Assembly: GCA_903880015.1 (NCBI GenBank)
Contig: CAIRNS010000009.1
Coordinates: forward strand, 1-64,000
DNA from: an uncultured Elusimicrobia bacterium
GTDB lineage: Bacteria; Elusimicrobiota; Endomicrobiia; Endomicrobiales; CAIRNS01
Direction: 5' to 3'
DNA: 64,000 bases
Shown piece by piece: positions 16,517-25,143 of this stretch (positions are counted from its first letter, which is position 1; each line of letters starts with the position of its first letter). The notes beneath the pieces were generated by a model. The model saw only the letters and a list, made by a program, of their open reading frames with translations. It made no database searches and had not been told where the DNA came from. The translations under genes were made by a program, and so were the position numbers.

Positions 16517-16545
16517 ATTATAAGAAATTATTGCCCCCCCGTCAA
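16517..16545 (-). promoter_or_regulatory. Near-consensus sigma-70 promoter of rplM-rpsI
   Basis: On the minus strand, TTGACG (16545-16540) and TATAAT (16522-16517) are separated by exactly 17 bases, about 31 bases before the rplM start. This is the best housekeeping promoter in the window, as expected for ribosomal protein genes. Confidence 0.88.
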
Positions 16546-16574
16546 GTGGCTTGCAATGATTTGTCTCTTATACC

Positions 16575-16693
16575 CCTGCGAAGCTCGCTGCATAGGGATA
16601 CTGCTTAACGGCGGCAGAGCAAGCTCTGCGGCTACAACGGCACTGTCATTGCTTTTGATTGCCCTTTGTAGCTGCGAAGCTTGCTTCGCCGCA
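16575..16693. repeat. Cluster of palindromic repeats (GCAGAGCAAGCTCTGC / GCGAAGCTTGCTTCGC type)
   Basis: Three palindromes lie in the gap between the peptidase gene and the rplM promoter: CTGCGAAGCTCGCTGCA near 16576, GGCAGAGCAAGCTCTGCGGCTACAA near 16613-16637, and TTTGTAGCTGCGAAGCTTGC running to about 16693. The last two are in opposite orientation (CTACAA outward of one, TTGTAG of the other), like the two ends of a small mobile palindrome. This fills most of the 160-base space that holds no gene. Confidence 0.75.
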
Positions 16694-16704
16694 GTTGGGT
16701 GTGG

Positions 16705-19506
16705 TTAGAAATTCGTTGTGACGGCGAAATACGTGACGCCGTCATTCTGGTCAAGGGGCAGGGCGTATTGCAGGGTTAACAAAAGGGGATATTGCTGCAA
16801 TACGAAGGTGTAGCAACGCAGAGACAAACCGGCGCCGGTTTTCCAGTCATCACCGCTCAGACGGCTGAACTGGTTGTCTTCATTAAAGGAGAACCCGGTA
16901 TCAACAAATAATCCGCCATATAATGATTTAAAGAACAATCCGGGGAATATATAGTACATATCATAATTGAGGTTATATGCCAGAGGAAACCGCCATTCAA
17001 GGGTGTTGACCAGCACTTTTTTCGCCATAATATCTGATGAAGATATCCCACGCAAACGGTCAATGCCACCCAAACTGAATGTTTCGGCATCAGCGCCGTA
17101 ACTACCATTGCCGACGACCCGCCACAAAAGAGTGTGCTCTTTGCCCAGAGGGATAAAAGTATTTGTTTCACCGGAAACGGATTGGTAGCGGTAGTCGCCC
17201 CCCATAAATATATCCGAAACCTTTGCGGCAGCCGCGGCGCGGAGCCCTGCCGTTGTTTCAAGATACGCCCCCGTGGTGGTGTCGTGCGTTGCCGTCACCC
17301 CGACGCTATTCTCGCGGGTGCGCATTTCCGGCGCCGGCCCGGTTACTGCCCGTTCGCGGCGGTCTATCGTCTCAATAAACAATCCGGCACTTTGGAACCG
17401 GTTAAGCGGATACAACACGGTGACTGTTTGCGCGTACCGTTGTCGTTTGATGGTCCGGTCAACATCACGAAAATCATCGGTGCCGCTGGCGCTGATGTAC
17501 ACCTGCGGACGGTATGCGAGAAACCCGTAATTGACCCGGTAATCAGTGTACTGCAACCCGCTGATGTGCGTGGCGACTGCCTGGACTTGATGATTGCCCA
17601 GCATGTCGGACGCCTGCCAGTAGCCGGCAAAATACCATCCGTCAACCGAGGTATAGAACAGTAAAGGGAATATAAGATCTGTTGAAGCGCGGCATGTATA
17701 TGGTTTTGAAGGAGGGGGCGGTTGCCCACTCTGTTTTCCAACATCAAATCCCCCTTTGTCCCCCTTTGTCAAAGGGGGATAACTTTCTACGGAAGAGTGT
17801 GACAGCATCATAGAAAGATCGGCAAGATATAGGTGTTTTTCGCCGGCGCGGAATGAGGAAAAGAGAAGATTTTTACCGTCAGGGGACGCCTGCGGTTGAA
17901 AATTGCCACCAATAACAGCGGTCAGCAGGCGGGGAGCGGCACTCCCGGGAGCAAGAGCGTAGAGGTCAAACACTCCGTCGGGATCGGCGGTGTAGACAAT
18001 ACTACCGTCCGGCAGGAACGCAGGATAGCGTTCATCGCACGGAGCGCCGGTTATATAGTGTTTTGTTTTCAAACCAAGATCAACGCGGCACAGATTATAG
18101 TGCAGGCGGCCCGAACCGTTGTCTCTCTCGGATGAAACAATCAACGATTTTCCGTCAGGCGACAGGCAGGCATCTATATCGTCGCCCGCATCGCCGGTCA
18201 ATGGCGTCGTTTCGCCCGTTGCAAGCCGGTACTCATATATGTCGCGGAACCCGCCGCGGATACCCGAGAAATACACCAACGACCCGTCGGCTGAAAACAC
18301 CGGCGAGTCGACCGATGTCACAGAGGGATAATGAAGCACGAGGCGACGGCTCCGCACATCAAACAGGGCGATACAGTCGCGTTGCTCCTTTTCCGCCGCA
18401 AAAACCAGATAGTTCCCATCTCGGGAAAAGCAAAGCCCCCGGCCGTCGGTATGTATATTTTCAACAGTAATTGAACGGGTCAAACTCCAAAGACGCTCCG
18501 TTGCACCGGTGGCAAGATCATAGAGGTATATCTCTTTTATCCCCCGGTCATCAGCTATATAGGCGACTGAGCGACCGTTGGGCGAAAAAATGGCGGATTC
18601 GTTAAATCGGGGATACATACCCGGGCGGGTTAGGGGGCGGCCGTACGCCACGGGCTCTTCCCGTCCATGGACAGCGCGCGAATATATATCTTCCAGATGC
18701 TCACGGAATTTCTTGTCGAGAGTCGTCAGGTCCGTTCCCGCCGCCTCGTGAAGCACCGTAGTTGAGTCAAAATATTTTTTGTAGAGACGCAATAAACTCG
18801 GCAATGTTTCTTCGCCATACTCGTCAGCGATGAAACGGATGCACGCTTCACTCTCTTTATAGGCAAGCGTCACCTGATGGGGCAGGAGGTGGTTAAAGTT
18901 TTCCAGGTGGCCCAGCGGCAACAGGCGCCCACTGGTCGCCGCGTCACGCAGATACATCTCGCGTGTCGTTGCTTCCAGGTCGCCGGTAGAATATTCGGCA
19001 AGCCCTTCCATCATCCAGTTGGGATATATCAGAAATTTAATGATACTCAGTGACCGCCAGAACCCGCCAAACAGATAGTCAAATTCCACTTCGTGCGTAA
19101 ACTCATGGCATACCACATACCGCAAAAACCGTTGCGACCCGGTGTTCCCGACAACCAGTCGGTCTTTAAAAACTTCCGTAACGCCGCCAATACCCTCGCT
19201 GATAGCGACAATATTTGATTGTTCAAAATCATTATGAGTGTTATACACAAAGAGAGGATATTTAGCGGAGGGGTTATCGGGAAGAAAATGCGTCACACGC
19301 CGGAAAGCGTCTTCAGCATAGGTAAAAACAAGTGGCAGCAGCGTTTGTCCGGCCGACTCATAATGATATATATCAAAATGATCGGAGGACGATATCTGCC
19401 AGTTGAATTTTTTGGTGATTACTTTATTGGCGGCGCCGATAGGGCTACAACACAAGAGCGCCGCGAGAAGGATGATCCCGGATTTTCTTACCTGATGCAC
19501 TATCAT
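16705..19506 (-). CDS. Exported peptidase-MA / TolB-type propeller / beta-barrel protein
   Basis: A 933-residue exported protein. ATG at 19506 follows GAGGGA and opens a signal peptide (MIVHQVRKSGIILLAALLCC). Domain 1 (about 30-280) is a gluzincin-like metallopeptidase with HEFTH at about 134-138 and the downstream WMMEGLAEYSTG supplying the third ligand. Domain 2 (about 300-570) has repeated PD40/TolB propeller blades such as FSPNGRSVAYIADDRG, FSRDGNYLVFAAE and LSPDGKSLIVSSERD. The last third (about 600-933) is rich in aromatic beta-strands and ends in FAVTTNF, with a C-terminal aromatic residue as in outer-membrane barrels. It probably sits in the outer membrane with peptidase and propeller in the periplasm. 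A repeat-derived in-frame insert lies near residues 575-587. I know no assigned function for this combination. Confidence 0.84.
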   Translation of the reverse strand: MIVHQVRKSGIILLAALLCCSPIGAANKVITKKFNWQISSSDHFDIYHYESAGQTLLPLVFTYAEDAFRRVTHFLPDNPSAKYPLFVYNTHNDFEQSNIVAISEGIGGVTEVFKDRLVVGNTGSQRFLRYVVCHEFTHEVEFDYLFGGFWRSLSIIKFLIYPNWMMEGLAEYSTGDLEATTREMYLRDAATSGRLLPLGHLENFNHLLPHQVTLAYKESEACIRFIADEYGEETLPSLLRLYKKYFDSTTVLHEAAGTDLTTLDKKFREHLEDIYSRAVHGREEPVAYGRPLTRPGMYPRFNESAIFSPNGRSVAYIADDRGIKEIYLYDLATGATERLWSLTRSITVENIHTDGRGLCFSRDGNYLVFAAEKEQRDCIALFDVRSRRLVLHYPSVTSVDSPVFSADGSLVYFSGIRGGFRDIYEYRLATGETTPLTGDAGDDIDACLSPDGKSLIVSSERDNGSGRLHYNLCRVDLGLKTKHYITGAPCDERYPAFLPDGSIVYTADPDGVFDLYALAPGSAAPRLLTAVIGGNFQPQASPDGKNLLFSSFRAGEKHLYLADLSMMLSHSSVESYPPLTKGDKGGFDVGKQSGQPPPPSKPYTCRASTDLIFPLLFYTSVDGWYFAGYWQASDMLGNHQVQAVATHISGLQYTDYRVNYGFLAYRPQVYISASGTDDFRDVDRTIKRQRYAQTVTVLYPLNRFQSAGLFIETIDRRERAVTGPAPEMRTRENSVGVTATHDTTTGAYLETTAGLRAAAAAKVSDIFMGGDYRYQSVSGETNTFIPLGKEHTLLWRVVGNGSYGADAETFSLGGIDRLRGISSSDIMAKKVLVNTLEWRFPLAYNLNYDMYYIFPGLFFKSLYGGLFVDTGFSFNEDNQFSRLSGDDWKTGAGLSLRCYTFVLQQYPLLLTLQYALPLDQNDGVTYFAVTTNF
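17745..17779. repeat. Hairpin repeat end unit inserted in frame within a gene
   Basis: CAAATCCCCCTTTGT followed by CCCCCTTTG-T-CAAAGGGGG matches the left end unit of the arrays elsewhere in the window. Within the minus-strand gene it is read through as YPPLTKGDKGGFDV without breaking the frame, in a linker between the propeller and the barrel. Confidence 0.88.
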
Positions 19507-19604
19507 CTCACATCCCTCTTCTAACAAGAGCAGTGTGAATTTTTCCCCGCTTGAAAACGGGGTCCCGGGGAATTTTCCGTGTAAGCATACCGCTCAGCCG
19601 CCTA

Positions 19605-19820
19605 TCAGTGACGGCAGCAGGAAGAACAATTATGGTCTGATCCGCACCCGGGTCCGGCGGAAGTGTCTGACGGACAGCTGGAGCCATGGGGTGAGAATAC
19701 CGACAACAACCGCTCAAGGTCCTGTCCCTGGCAATGCGGGCATACGGCCTTTTCCCCGCTCAGGACAAGCACTTCTATTTTCTTATCGCATTTCCGGCAA
19801 CGATATTCATAGAGCGGCAT
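19605..19820 (-). CDS. FmdB-family zinc ribbon protein
   Basis: The 71-residue protein starts MPLYEYRCRKCDKKIEVLV, with the two CxxC pairs (CRKC and CPHC) that define the small FmdB zinc ribbon, and ends in a cysteine/histidine-rich tail (GPGCGSDHNCSSCCRH) that may bind another metal. FmdB was named as a putative regulator of formamidase/amidase genes, but the general role is unknown. Its ATG overlaps the rpsA stop by one base (TAATG), so it is translated with rpsA. Confidence 0.9.
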   Translation of the reverse strand: MPLYEYRCRKCDKKIEVLVLSGEKAVCPHCQGQDLERLLSVFSPHGSSCPSDTSAGPGCGSDHNCSSCCRH

Positions 19821-21553
19821 TAAGATTGTTCCCCTGACTGTTCCTTATGCGCCGCATCCGCGGCGTCTTGGTCGGCAGTTTCGTCCATGAGCATGTCGCC
19901 CAGAGTCGGCAAGCTGCTTTTGTTGACATACTTTTTTATCAACGCCCGTTCCTGTTCGTGATCAAGCTTCCTGATGGATATTTCTATTTTGCGTTCTTTG
20001 GCTTCGCATTTAATTACTTTTGCCTCAACCGTTTGTCCTTCTTTAAGCAAAACGGGGGGCATATCGTCGCGGCGGGCGCTGATCTCTGCGTTGCGCACCA
20101 GCGCCTCAACATCCGGCTCCAGCTCCACAAACGCTCCGAACTCAACGACCCGTTTCACCACGCCCGTCACTGACGCGCCAACCTTATATTTCCGCATCGG
20201 ATCTTCCTGCAGATGTTTCAACGACAGCACCATTTTTTCGTTGCGGGTATTGACTTCCATCACCACCACTTCTATCTCATCTCCCGTTTTGAGCACATCC
20301 TGCGGATGGCGAATCTTTTTTGTCCAGGAGAGATCTGAAACATGAATCAGCCCTTCGATTCCATCGGTCAACTTCACGAACGCACCGAACGGCGTGAGCG
20401 TCATCACCGTCCCCTTTACCCGAGCGCCGGGCGCATAACGCTGCGCTGCTTCTTCCCATGGGTTGGGGAGCATTTTTTTAAGCGACAATGACAATTTCTC
20501 CGCAGTGGGATCAACGCCAATTATCTTTGCTTCTATTTCAGTTCCCACAACAAAGGTCTTCCTCAGATTCGGTTTCTGTTCGTCCCATGAAACCTCCGAC
20601 TGGTGGATCAATCCTTCCAGTCCCGGCTCCAGTTCGACGAAAACACCGAAATCAGCAATGGAAGATATTTTTCCCTTGATGACCAATCCTTCCGGATATT
20701 TATCTTTTGCACCATCCCACGGACGCGGCGACAGATTTTTTAAACTAAATGATATTTTTCCTTTTTCGCGGTCAACTTTGAGTATCTGGACCGTGACTTT
20801 TTGCCCCGGCTTAAGAACATCGGACACCTTTTTGACATGAAACCATGCAATATCGCCGATATGCAGAAGTCCTTCCATACCGCCAATATCGATAAAGGCG
20901 CCAAAATCGGTAATGCCCGTTACCTGCCCGTCAACTACGCTACCTTCGACTAGCCCCGCCAGCACCGTAACCTTACGAACCTTGTCTTCTGCTTCAAGAA
21001 TTTTCTTGCGGGACAACACAACATTGCGCTGACTCTGATCGAGTTCCGCCACCAGGAACGACAGCGTTTTTCCCAAATATTTATCCCCGTCTTTTACAAA
21101 CCGCAACTCAATCTGCGAAATGGGGCAAAATGCGCTTACGCCGCCGACATCGACCGTAAAACCGCCGCGGTTCTTCTGGCGAACTCTGCCTTCAACCGGC
21201 AGGCCGGCTTTATACGCCTCGACAACTTTTTCCCAGGCAGCTTTCTCACGGATCTGCCGATTAGAAAGAATAACATAGCCGCTTTCGGTAAACATTTTAA
21301 CGACCATAACCTGCACCTGCATACCGATCTTAAAAGCGGCCTTTGTTGCTTCGTCGCAATCGCCTATCGGTATCAACCCGTCGGATTTTGTGCCCAGGTC
21401 AACGAGGAAACCATCGGCGTTCTGGCCGATAATCTTAACGCTCAATATTTTCCCGTTCTCCAACTTAATGTCGGGCCCCAAAAGGTCCGCCATCGACATT
21501 TCATCGCCGTTCTTCTCTTCAGCCGGAATATTTAATTCGTTTGAATCTTCCAT
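19820..21553 (-). CDS. rpsA: 30S ribosomal protein S1
   Basis: A 577-residue protein built of six S1 RNA-binding repeats. Typical repeat cores are VTGITDFGAFIDIGGMEGLLHIGD, ISSIADFGVFVELEPGLEGLIH, VMTLTPFGAFVKLTDGIEGLIH and VVEFGAFVELEPDVEALV. The first two repeats are more diverged, as usual for the ribosome-binding end. It draws mRNA to the small subunit. ATG at 21553 is fixed by GGAGG eight bases upstream and overlaps the end of ispH by 35 bases. The order plsC-ispH-rpsA is a known conserved string. Confidence 0.97.
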   Translation of the reverse strand: MEDSNELNIPAEEKNGDEMSMADLLGPDIKLENGKILSVKIIGQNADGFLVDLGTKSDGLIPIGDCDEATKAAFKIGMQVQVMVVKMFTESGYVILSNRQIREKAAWEKVVEAYKAGLPVEGRVRQKNRGGFTVDVGGVSAFCPISQIELRFVKDGDKYLGKTLSFLVAELDQSQRNVVLSRKKILEAEDKVRKVTVLAGLVEGSVVDGQVTGITDFGAFIDIGGMEGLLHIGDIAWFHVKKVSDVLKPGQKVTVQILKVDREKGKISFSLKNLSPRPWDGAKDKYPEGLVIKGKISSIADFGVFVELEPGLEGLIHQSEVSWDEQKPNLRKTFVVGTEIEAKIIGVDPTAEKLSLSLKKMLPNPWEEAAQRYAPGARVKGTVMTLTPFGAFVKLTDGIEGLIHVSDLSWTKKIRHPQDVLKTGDEIEVVVMEVNTRNEKMVLSLKHLQEDPMRKYKVGASVTGVVKRVVEFGAFVELEPDVEALVRNAEISARRDDMPPVLLKEGQTVEAKVIKCEAKERKIEISIRKLDHEQERALIKKYVNKSSLPTLGDMLMDETADQDAADAAHKEQSGEQS

Positions 21554-22385
21554 CTTTGTTTCCTCCAATGGCTTTTGCCACACGGTCTATGATCCAGTCC
21601 GGCGTTGAAGCTCCGGCGGTCAATCCCACGGTTTTTGCTGCGGTAAACCAGCGGGGGTCAAGCTCTTTTTCCGTCTCAATATGATAGGTCGGCGTATCGG
21701 CTGAACAAATTTGAGCCAACCGCCGCGTATTCCCGGAATTCTTGCCGCCGATGACAATCATCACATCCACCTGGCGCGCAAGCTGGCGCGCCGACCGCTG
21801 GCGGTCTTTGGTTGCCTTACATATTGTATTAAAAGTTGCGACATCACCGCAAGTTTTCTTGATCTCGGCGACCACTGCGTCAAAGTTTTCCGGCGTCTGA
21901 GTGGTCTGACTGACCACCCGGACCGGCTTGCTCCCCAGTTTCACTTTTTTGATATCCCGACAGTTATCAACGACTGCCCCGTTATGGCGGCAGTACGACA
22001 CCAGCCCAACCACTTCCGGATGGGTTTTTTCACCAACAATGACGATGTCGACATCATCAACGCTCAGTTTTTTAATTATATCCTGCGCACGCTTAACGAA
22101 AGGACAAGTAGCGTCTACAATATGCAGACTTTTTTGTTCTAATTTTTCCCGCATCTCGCGGGGAATACCGTGCGTCCGCACAATGAGTGTTTCACCGCGC
22201 AGACGACCCGGTGCTTCGATAGAGCGGATACCCGCCTTCGCCAAGCGCTTGACTTCCTGGGGGTTATGGATAAGCGGGCCGTAGGTATACACCCGTTTCT
22301 TGCCGCGCACCGTCTTTTCAGCAAGTTCAATAGCCCGACGAACCCCGAAACAAAATCCCGCGCTTTTGGCAGTAATTACTTTCAT
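21519..22385 (-). CDS. ispH: 4-Hydroxy-3-methylbut-2-enyl diphosphate reductase
   Basis: The 288-residue iron-sulfur enzyme performs the last step of the non-mevalonate isoprenoid pathway. The three cluster cysteines are seen at C12 (AGFCFGVRRAIE), C94 (DATCPFVKRA) and C189 (FNTICKATKDRQ). THGIP and NSGNTRRL line the substrate pocket. It overlaps plsC by ATGA at its start and rpsA by 35 bases at its end. The window also holds ispD and ispF, so three MEP-pathway genes are present. Confidence 0.97.
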   Translation of the reverse strand: MKVITAKSAGFCFGVRRAIELAEKTVRGKKRVYTYGPLIHNPQEVKRLAKAGIRSIEAPGRLRGETLIVRTHGIPREMREKLEQKSLHIVDATCPFVKRAQDIIKKLSVDDVDIVIVGEKTHPEVVGLVSYCRHNGAVVDNCRDIKKVKLGSKPVRVVSQTTQTPENFDAVVAEIKKTCGDVATFNTICKATKDRQRSARQLARQVDVMIVIGGKNSGNTRRLAQICSADTPTYHIETEKELDPRWFTAAKTVGLTAGASTPDWIIDRVAKAIGGNKDGRFKRIKYSG

Positions 22386-22981
22386 GCTTCACCCGGCGCA
22401 TGAAGGTTTTGTACCGCCTGCAGTACCTGCTCGGAAAATTGCTGATATGATGCTTTCGTATATTCGCGGGGCGGATATAGCGGCTTGCCGAAAATCACAT
22501 ACAACTTTTTAAACCCGGCCATGACGGATGAGTTCACGACTCTTGTCGGCACCACCGGCTTCTGGGTATGACAGGCAAGCATCCCGCAGCCGCTGCGCGC
22601 CACGCCGAAAGTCCCGTCTTTTGAACGCGTTCCCTCAGGAAAAACCAACAGGCATTCTCCTGATTCAAGCAAACCTTCGCCGGTCCGTATCGCCGAGATA
22701 TCATTGTGCCCGCGTCGAACAGGAAAAGTATTCGTGCGTTTGATAAGCTGGCCAAGCACGGGTATGTCAAATAATTCTTTTTTTGCCATAAAAAAAAGCG
22801 GGCGACGGGTAGCGGACCCTACCAACGGCGGATCAGCGAAACTGACATGATTAGGAGCAATGATAACTCCGCCCGTCAAAGGAATATTTTCATGCCCGAT
22901 TATCGTCCGACGCCAAATACAACGAAATGTCGCGGCGCACAAAAACCGGCATAGGTAGAAAACCCATGAATTCTTTATCAC
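22382..22981 (-). CDS. plsC: 1-Acyl-sn-glycerol-3-phosphate acyltransferase
   Basis: A 199-residue membrane-associated acyltransferase that makes phosphatidic acid from lysophosphatidic acid. It shows the catalytic NHVSFAD motif (H45, D50), the phosphate-binding FPEGTRS motif and a hydrophobic N-terminus. The start codon is GTG, overlapping the aroA stop as GTGA; the end overlaps ispH as ATGA. In many genomes cmk lies between aroA and plsC; it is absent here. Confidence 0.92.
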   Translation of the reverse strand: MIKNSWVFYLCRFLCAATFRCIWRRTIIGHENIPLTGGVIIAPNHVSFADPPLVGSATRRPLFFMAKKELFDIPVLGQLIKRTNTFPVRRGHNDISAIRTGEGLLESGECLLVFPEGTRSKDGTFGVARSGCGMLACHTQKPVVPTRVVNSSVMAGFKKLYVIFGKPLYPPREYTKASYQQFSEQVLQAVQNLHAPGEA

Positions 22982-24258
22982 AGAAGCCCTTGCAAAGTTT
23001 CCAAAAATCCGGGGAACGATGTGTCAACACAGCCCACATCGTTAATAACGGTCGTGCCCTCGGCAATACAACCCGCAATCGCCAGCGTCATCGCAATCCG
23101 GTGGTCGCCGTGGCTTCTCACCGTCGCCCCGTGTAGTTTCACGGGCCCATGAATTACCAACCCGTCCGGCCGTTCTTCAATGTGTGCGCCCATGGCACCC
23201 AATTCCGCGGCAATAGTTTTTATCCGGTCACTTTCTTTTACACGCAGTTCCGAAGCGCCCGATATCACCGTGACCCCCTGCGCCTGCGTGGCAGCCAAAA
23301 CTACGATCGGCACTTCATCAATAAGCCGCGGCATAATGGCTGCGGAAATCTCAGTCGCCTTCAGTATGGACGGCTCCACCGCGATCATCGCCACCGGTTC
23401 TCCGGAAAGATTGCGCCGGCTGTTAAGGCGTATCCGGGCACCCATATTGTTTAGCACCTCGAGAATACCGTCCCGCGTCGGATTAATGCCGACATCGCGC
23501 AGTTCGATCCACCCTGTTTTTGCGACAAGGCCCAGCACCATAAAAAACGCGGCGGAAGAAATATCGGCAGGGACGGTTAATGTCAAGGGATTAAGACGCG
23601 CCGGCCCGCGCACGGCAACACGGTTACCGTCAACGGATATATCGGCGCCGCACGCCGCCAGCAAGCGCTCCGTATGATCGCGTGATTTGACCGGCTCTTC
23701 AACCGATGTGATGCCTGCCGCCGCCAGCCCCGCAAACAAAACACACGACTTCACCTGCGCGCTGGCAACCGGGCTGACATAGGCGACCGGCTTCAGCATA
23801 CCTGTCCCTGATATATCAAGCGGAAGATAATTATCCTCTATCGCAGTGATCCGCGCACCCATAAGCCGCAAGGGTTCAATAATCCGCTTCATCGGGCGGA
23901 GCGACAAACTTTTGTCACCGCATATCCGCGATGAAAACGGCCGGGAAGCCAGAATCCCGGACAATAAACGCACGGTCGTTCCTGAATTACCCGCATCGAT
24001 GCCGCCGGCAGGAACCGTCAGAGCATTCATCCCATTGCCCCATATCCGCAAAAAACGGCCGGTCGTGTCGATGCGCACACCCATCGACTCAAACGCCTGT
24101 ACGGTACGCATGCAATCTTCCGACGGCAAATAGTTCTCGATAATCGACTCACCAATAGCAAGGGCCCCCAGCATCACAGCCCGGTGGGTGATCGATTTAT
24201 CACCCGGAACAGTGACTGACCCGGCGGCGCGGGGAGAGGGGTTAATGGTCCAATGCAT
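22978..24258 (-). CDS. aroA: 3-Phosphoshikimate 1-carboxyvinyltransferase (EPSP synthase)
   Basis: A 426-residue enzyme of the shikimate pathway, full length. GDKSITHRAVMLGALA binds shikimate-3-phosphate near the N-terminus, DAGNSGTTVRLLSGIL near residue 90 is the second signature, and HGDHRIAMTLAIAG lies near the C-terminus. It joins phosphoenolpyruvate to shikimate-3-phosphate in the cytoplasm. The start overlaps the end of tyrA by 17 bases and lacks a clear ribosome site, suggesting translational coupling. Confidence 0.97.
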   Translation of the reverse strand: MHWTINPSPRAAGSVTVPGDKSITHRAVMLGALAIGESIIENYLPSEDCMRTVQAFESMGVRIDTTGRFLRIWGNGMNALTVPAGGIDAGNSGTTVRLLSGILASRPFSSRICGDKSLSLRPMKRIIEPLRLMGARITAIEDNYLPLDISGTGMLKPVAYVSPVASAQVKSCVLFAGLAAAGITSVEEPVKSRDHTERLLAACGADISVDGNRVAVRGPARLNPLTLTVPADISSAAFFMVLGLVAKTGWIELRDVGINPTRDGILEVLNNMGARIRLNSRRNLSGEPVAMIAVEPSILKATEISAAIMPRLIDEVPIVVLAATQAQGVTVISGASELRVKESDRIKTIAAELGAMGAHIEERPDGLVIHGPVKLHGATVRSHGDHRIAMTLAIAGCIAEGTTVINDVGCVDTSFPGFLETLQGLL

Positions 24259-25123
24259 GCAGATTACACCGTACGCGGTGCCCTTTCTCGAAAAGTTTTT
24301 CGAGTGCGGCAGTATCGTTTAAATTCTTTTTTGCCAGCGATAAATAGCGTATAAGCGCCGTAAGGGTTTTGGTGATCTCCGTCCGGTTTGCCCGGCATAT
24401 CCGGGCCCAGTCGGCAGGACTCGCCGCGGCAACCCGCGTCATATCTTTAAAAGAACCTGCCATCAATTGCACAGCGTTGCACTGTTTCCCCTGCAACGTT
24501 TCAGTCAGTCCGCCAAAACCGTACGCCACCACATGCGGCACATGGCTGGTCATTGCAACGATGGCGTCATGATCTTTCGGATCCAACTCACAAATCCTGC
24601 CGCCGGCACAACGCCACATGCGTTTAACGCAATCAATTTGTGACGCCGAGGCGTGTATCGTTCCGGCAATAACAACGGTTGCATTTTTATAGAGATCGCC
24701 GGTCGCCGCTGCCAAGCCGTTTTTTTCAAGCCCTGCCATGGGATGCGCGCCGACAAAGGCAGGCATCCGGACTGTTCGATTGCGCGGGGTAGACAAAACT
24801 TTTGCGACTTCTTTAATGACAAAACCCTTTACGCTGCCGGCATCGGTGATTACAGCGCCGGGCTTGCAGTGGGCCACAATCTTTTTTATCTGAGAAGCAA
24901 TACTGTCGACGGGGGTACACACAACCACAATGTCGGCGTCGCAAACCCCGCGGGCATGATCTACCGTAAAACTATCAGCGGCCCCTCGTTTTTTTGCCGC
25001 CGCCAATTTCGCATTACTGCGCCCGATGCCTACAACGCGGTACTGCCCAGACCGGCGCAAAGCCATCCCCAGCGATCCACCTATTAAACCAACTCCGATG
25101 ATAGCCACATTTTTTTTATTCAT
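24242..25123 (-). CDS. tyrA: Prephenate dehydrogenase
   Basis: A 293-residue enzyme that converts prephenate to 4-hydroxyphenylpyruvate on the way to tyrosine. The N-terminal Rossmann fold starts NVAIIGVGLIGGSLGMALR, and the active-site GAHPMAGLEKNG segment lies near residue 125. The helical dimerisation domain follows. ATG at 25123 is chosen because the open frame upstream runs into the hairpin-repeat array and encodes only repeat sequence. There is no good ribosome site; the array lies directly in front of the gene, separating it from aroF. No ACT or chorismate mutase domain is fused. Confidence 0.94.
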   Translation of the reverse strand: MNKKNVAIIGVGLIGGSLGMALRRSGQYRVVGIGRSNAKLAAAKKRGAADSFTVDHARGVCDADIVVVCTPVDSIASQIKKIVAHCKPGAVITDAGSVKGFVIKEVAKVLSTPRNRTVRMPAFVGAHPMAGLEKNGLAAATGDLYKNATVVIAGTIHASASQIDCVKRMWRCAGGRICELDPKDHDAIVAMTSHVPHVVAYGFGGLTETLQGKQCNAVQLMAGSFKDMTRVAAASPADWARICRANRTEITKTLTALIRYLSLAKKNLNDTAALEKLFEKGHRVRCNLHALDH

Positions 25124-25143
25124 AGTGTTATAATTCGCTACGG

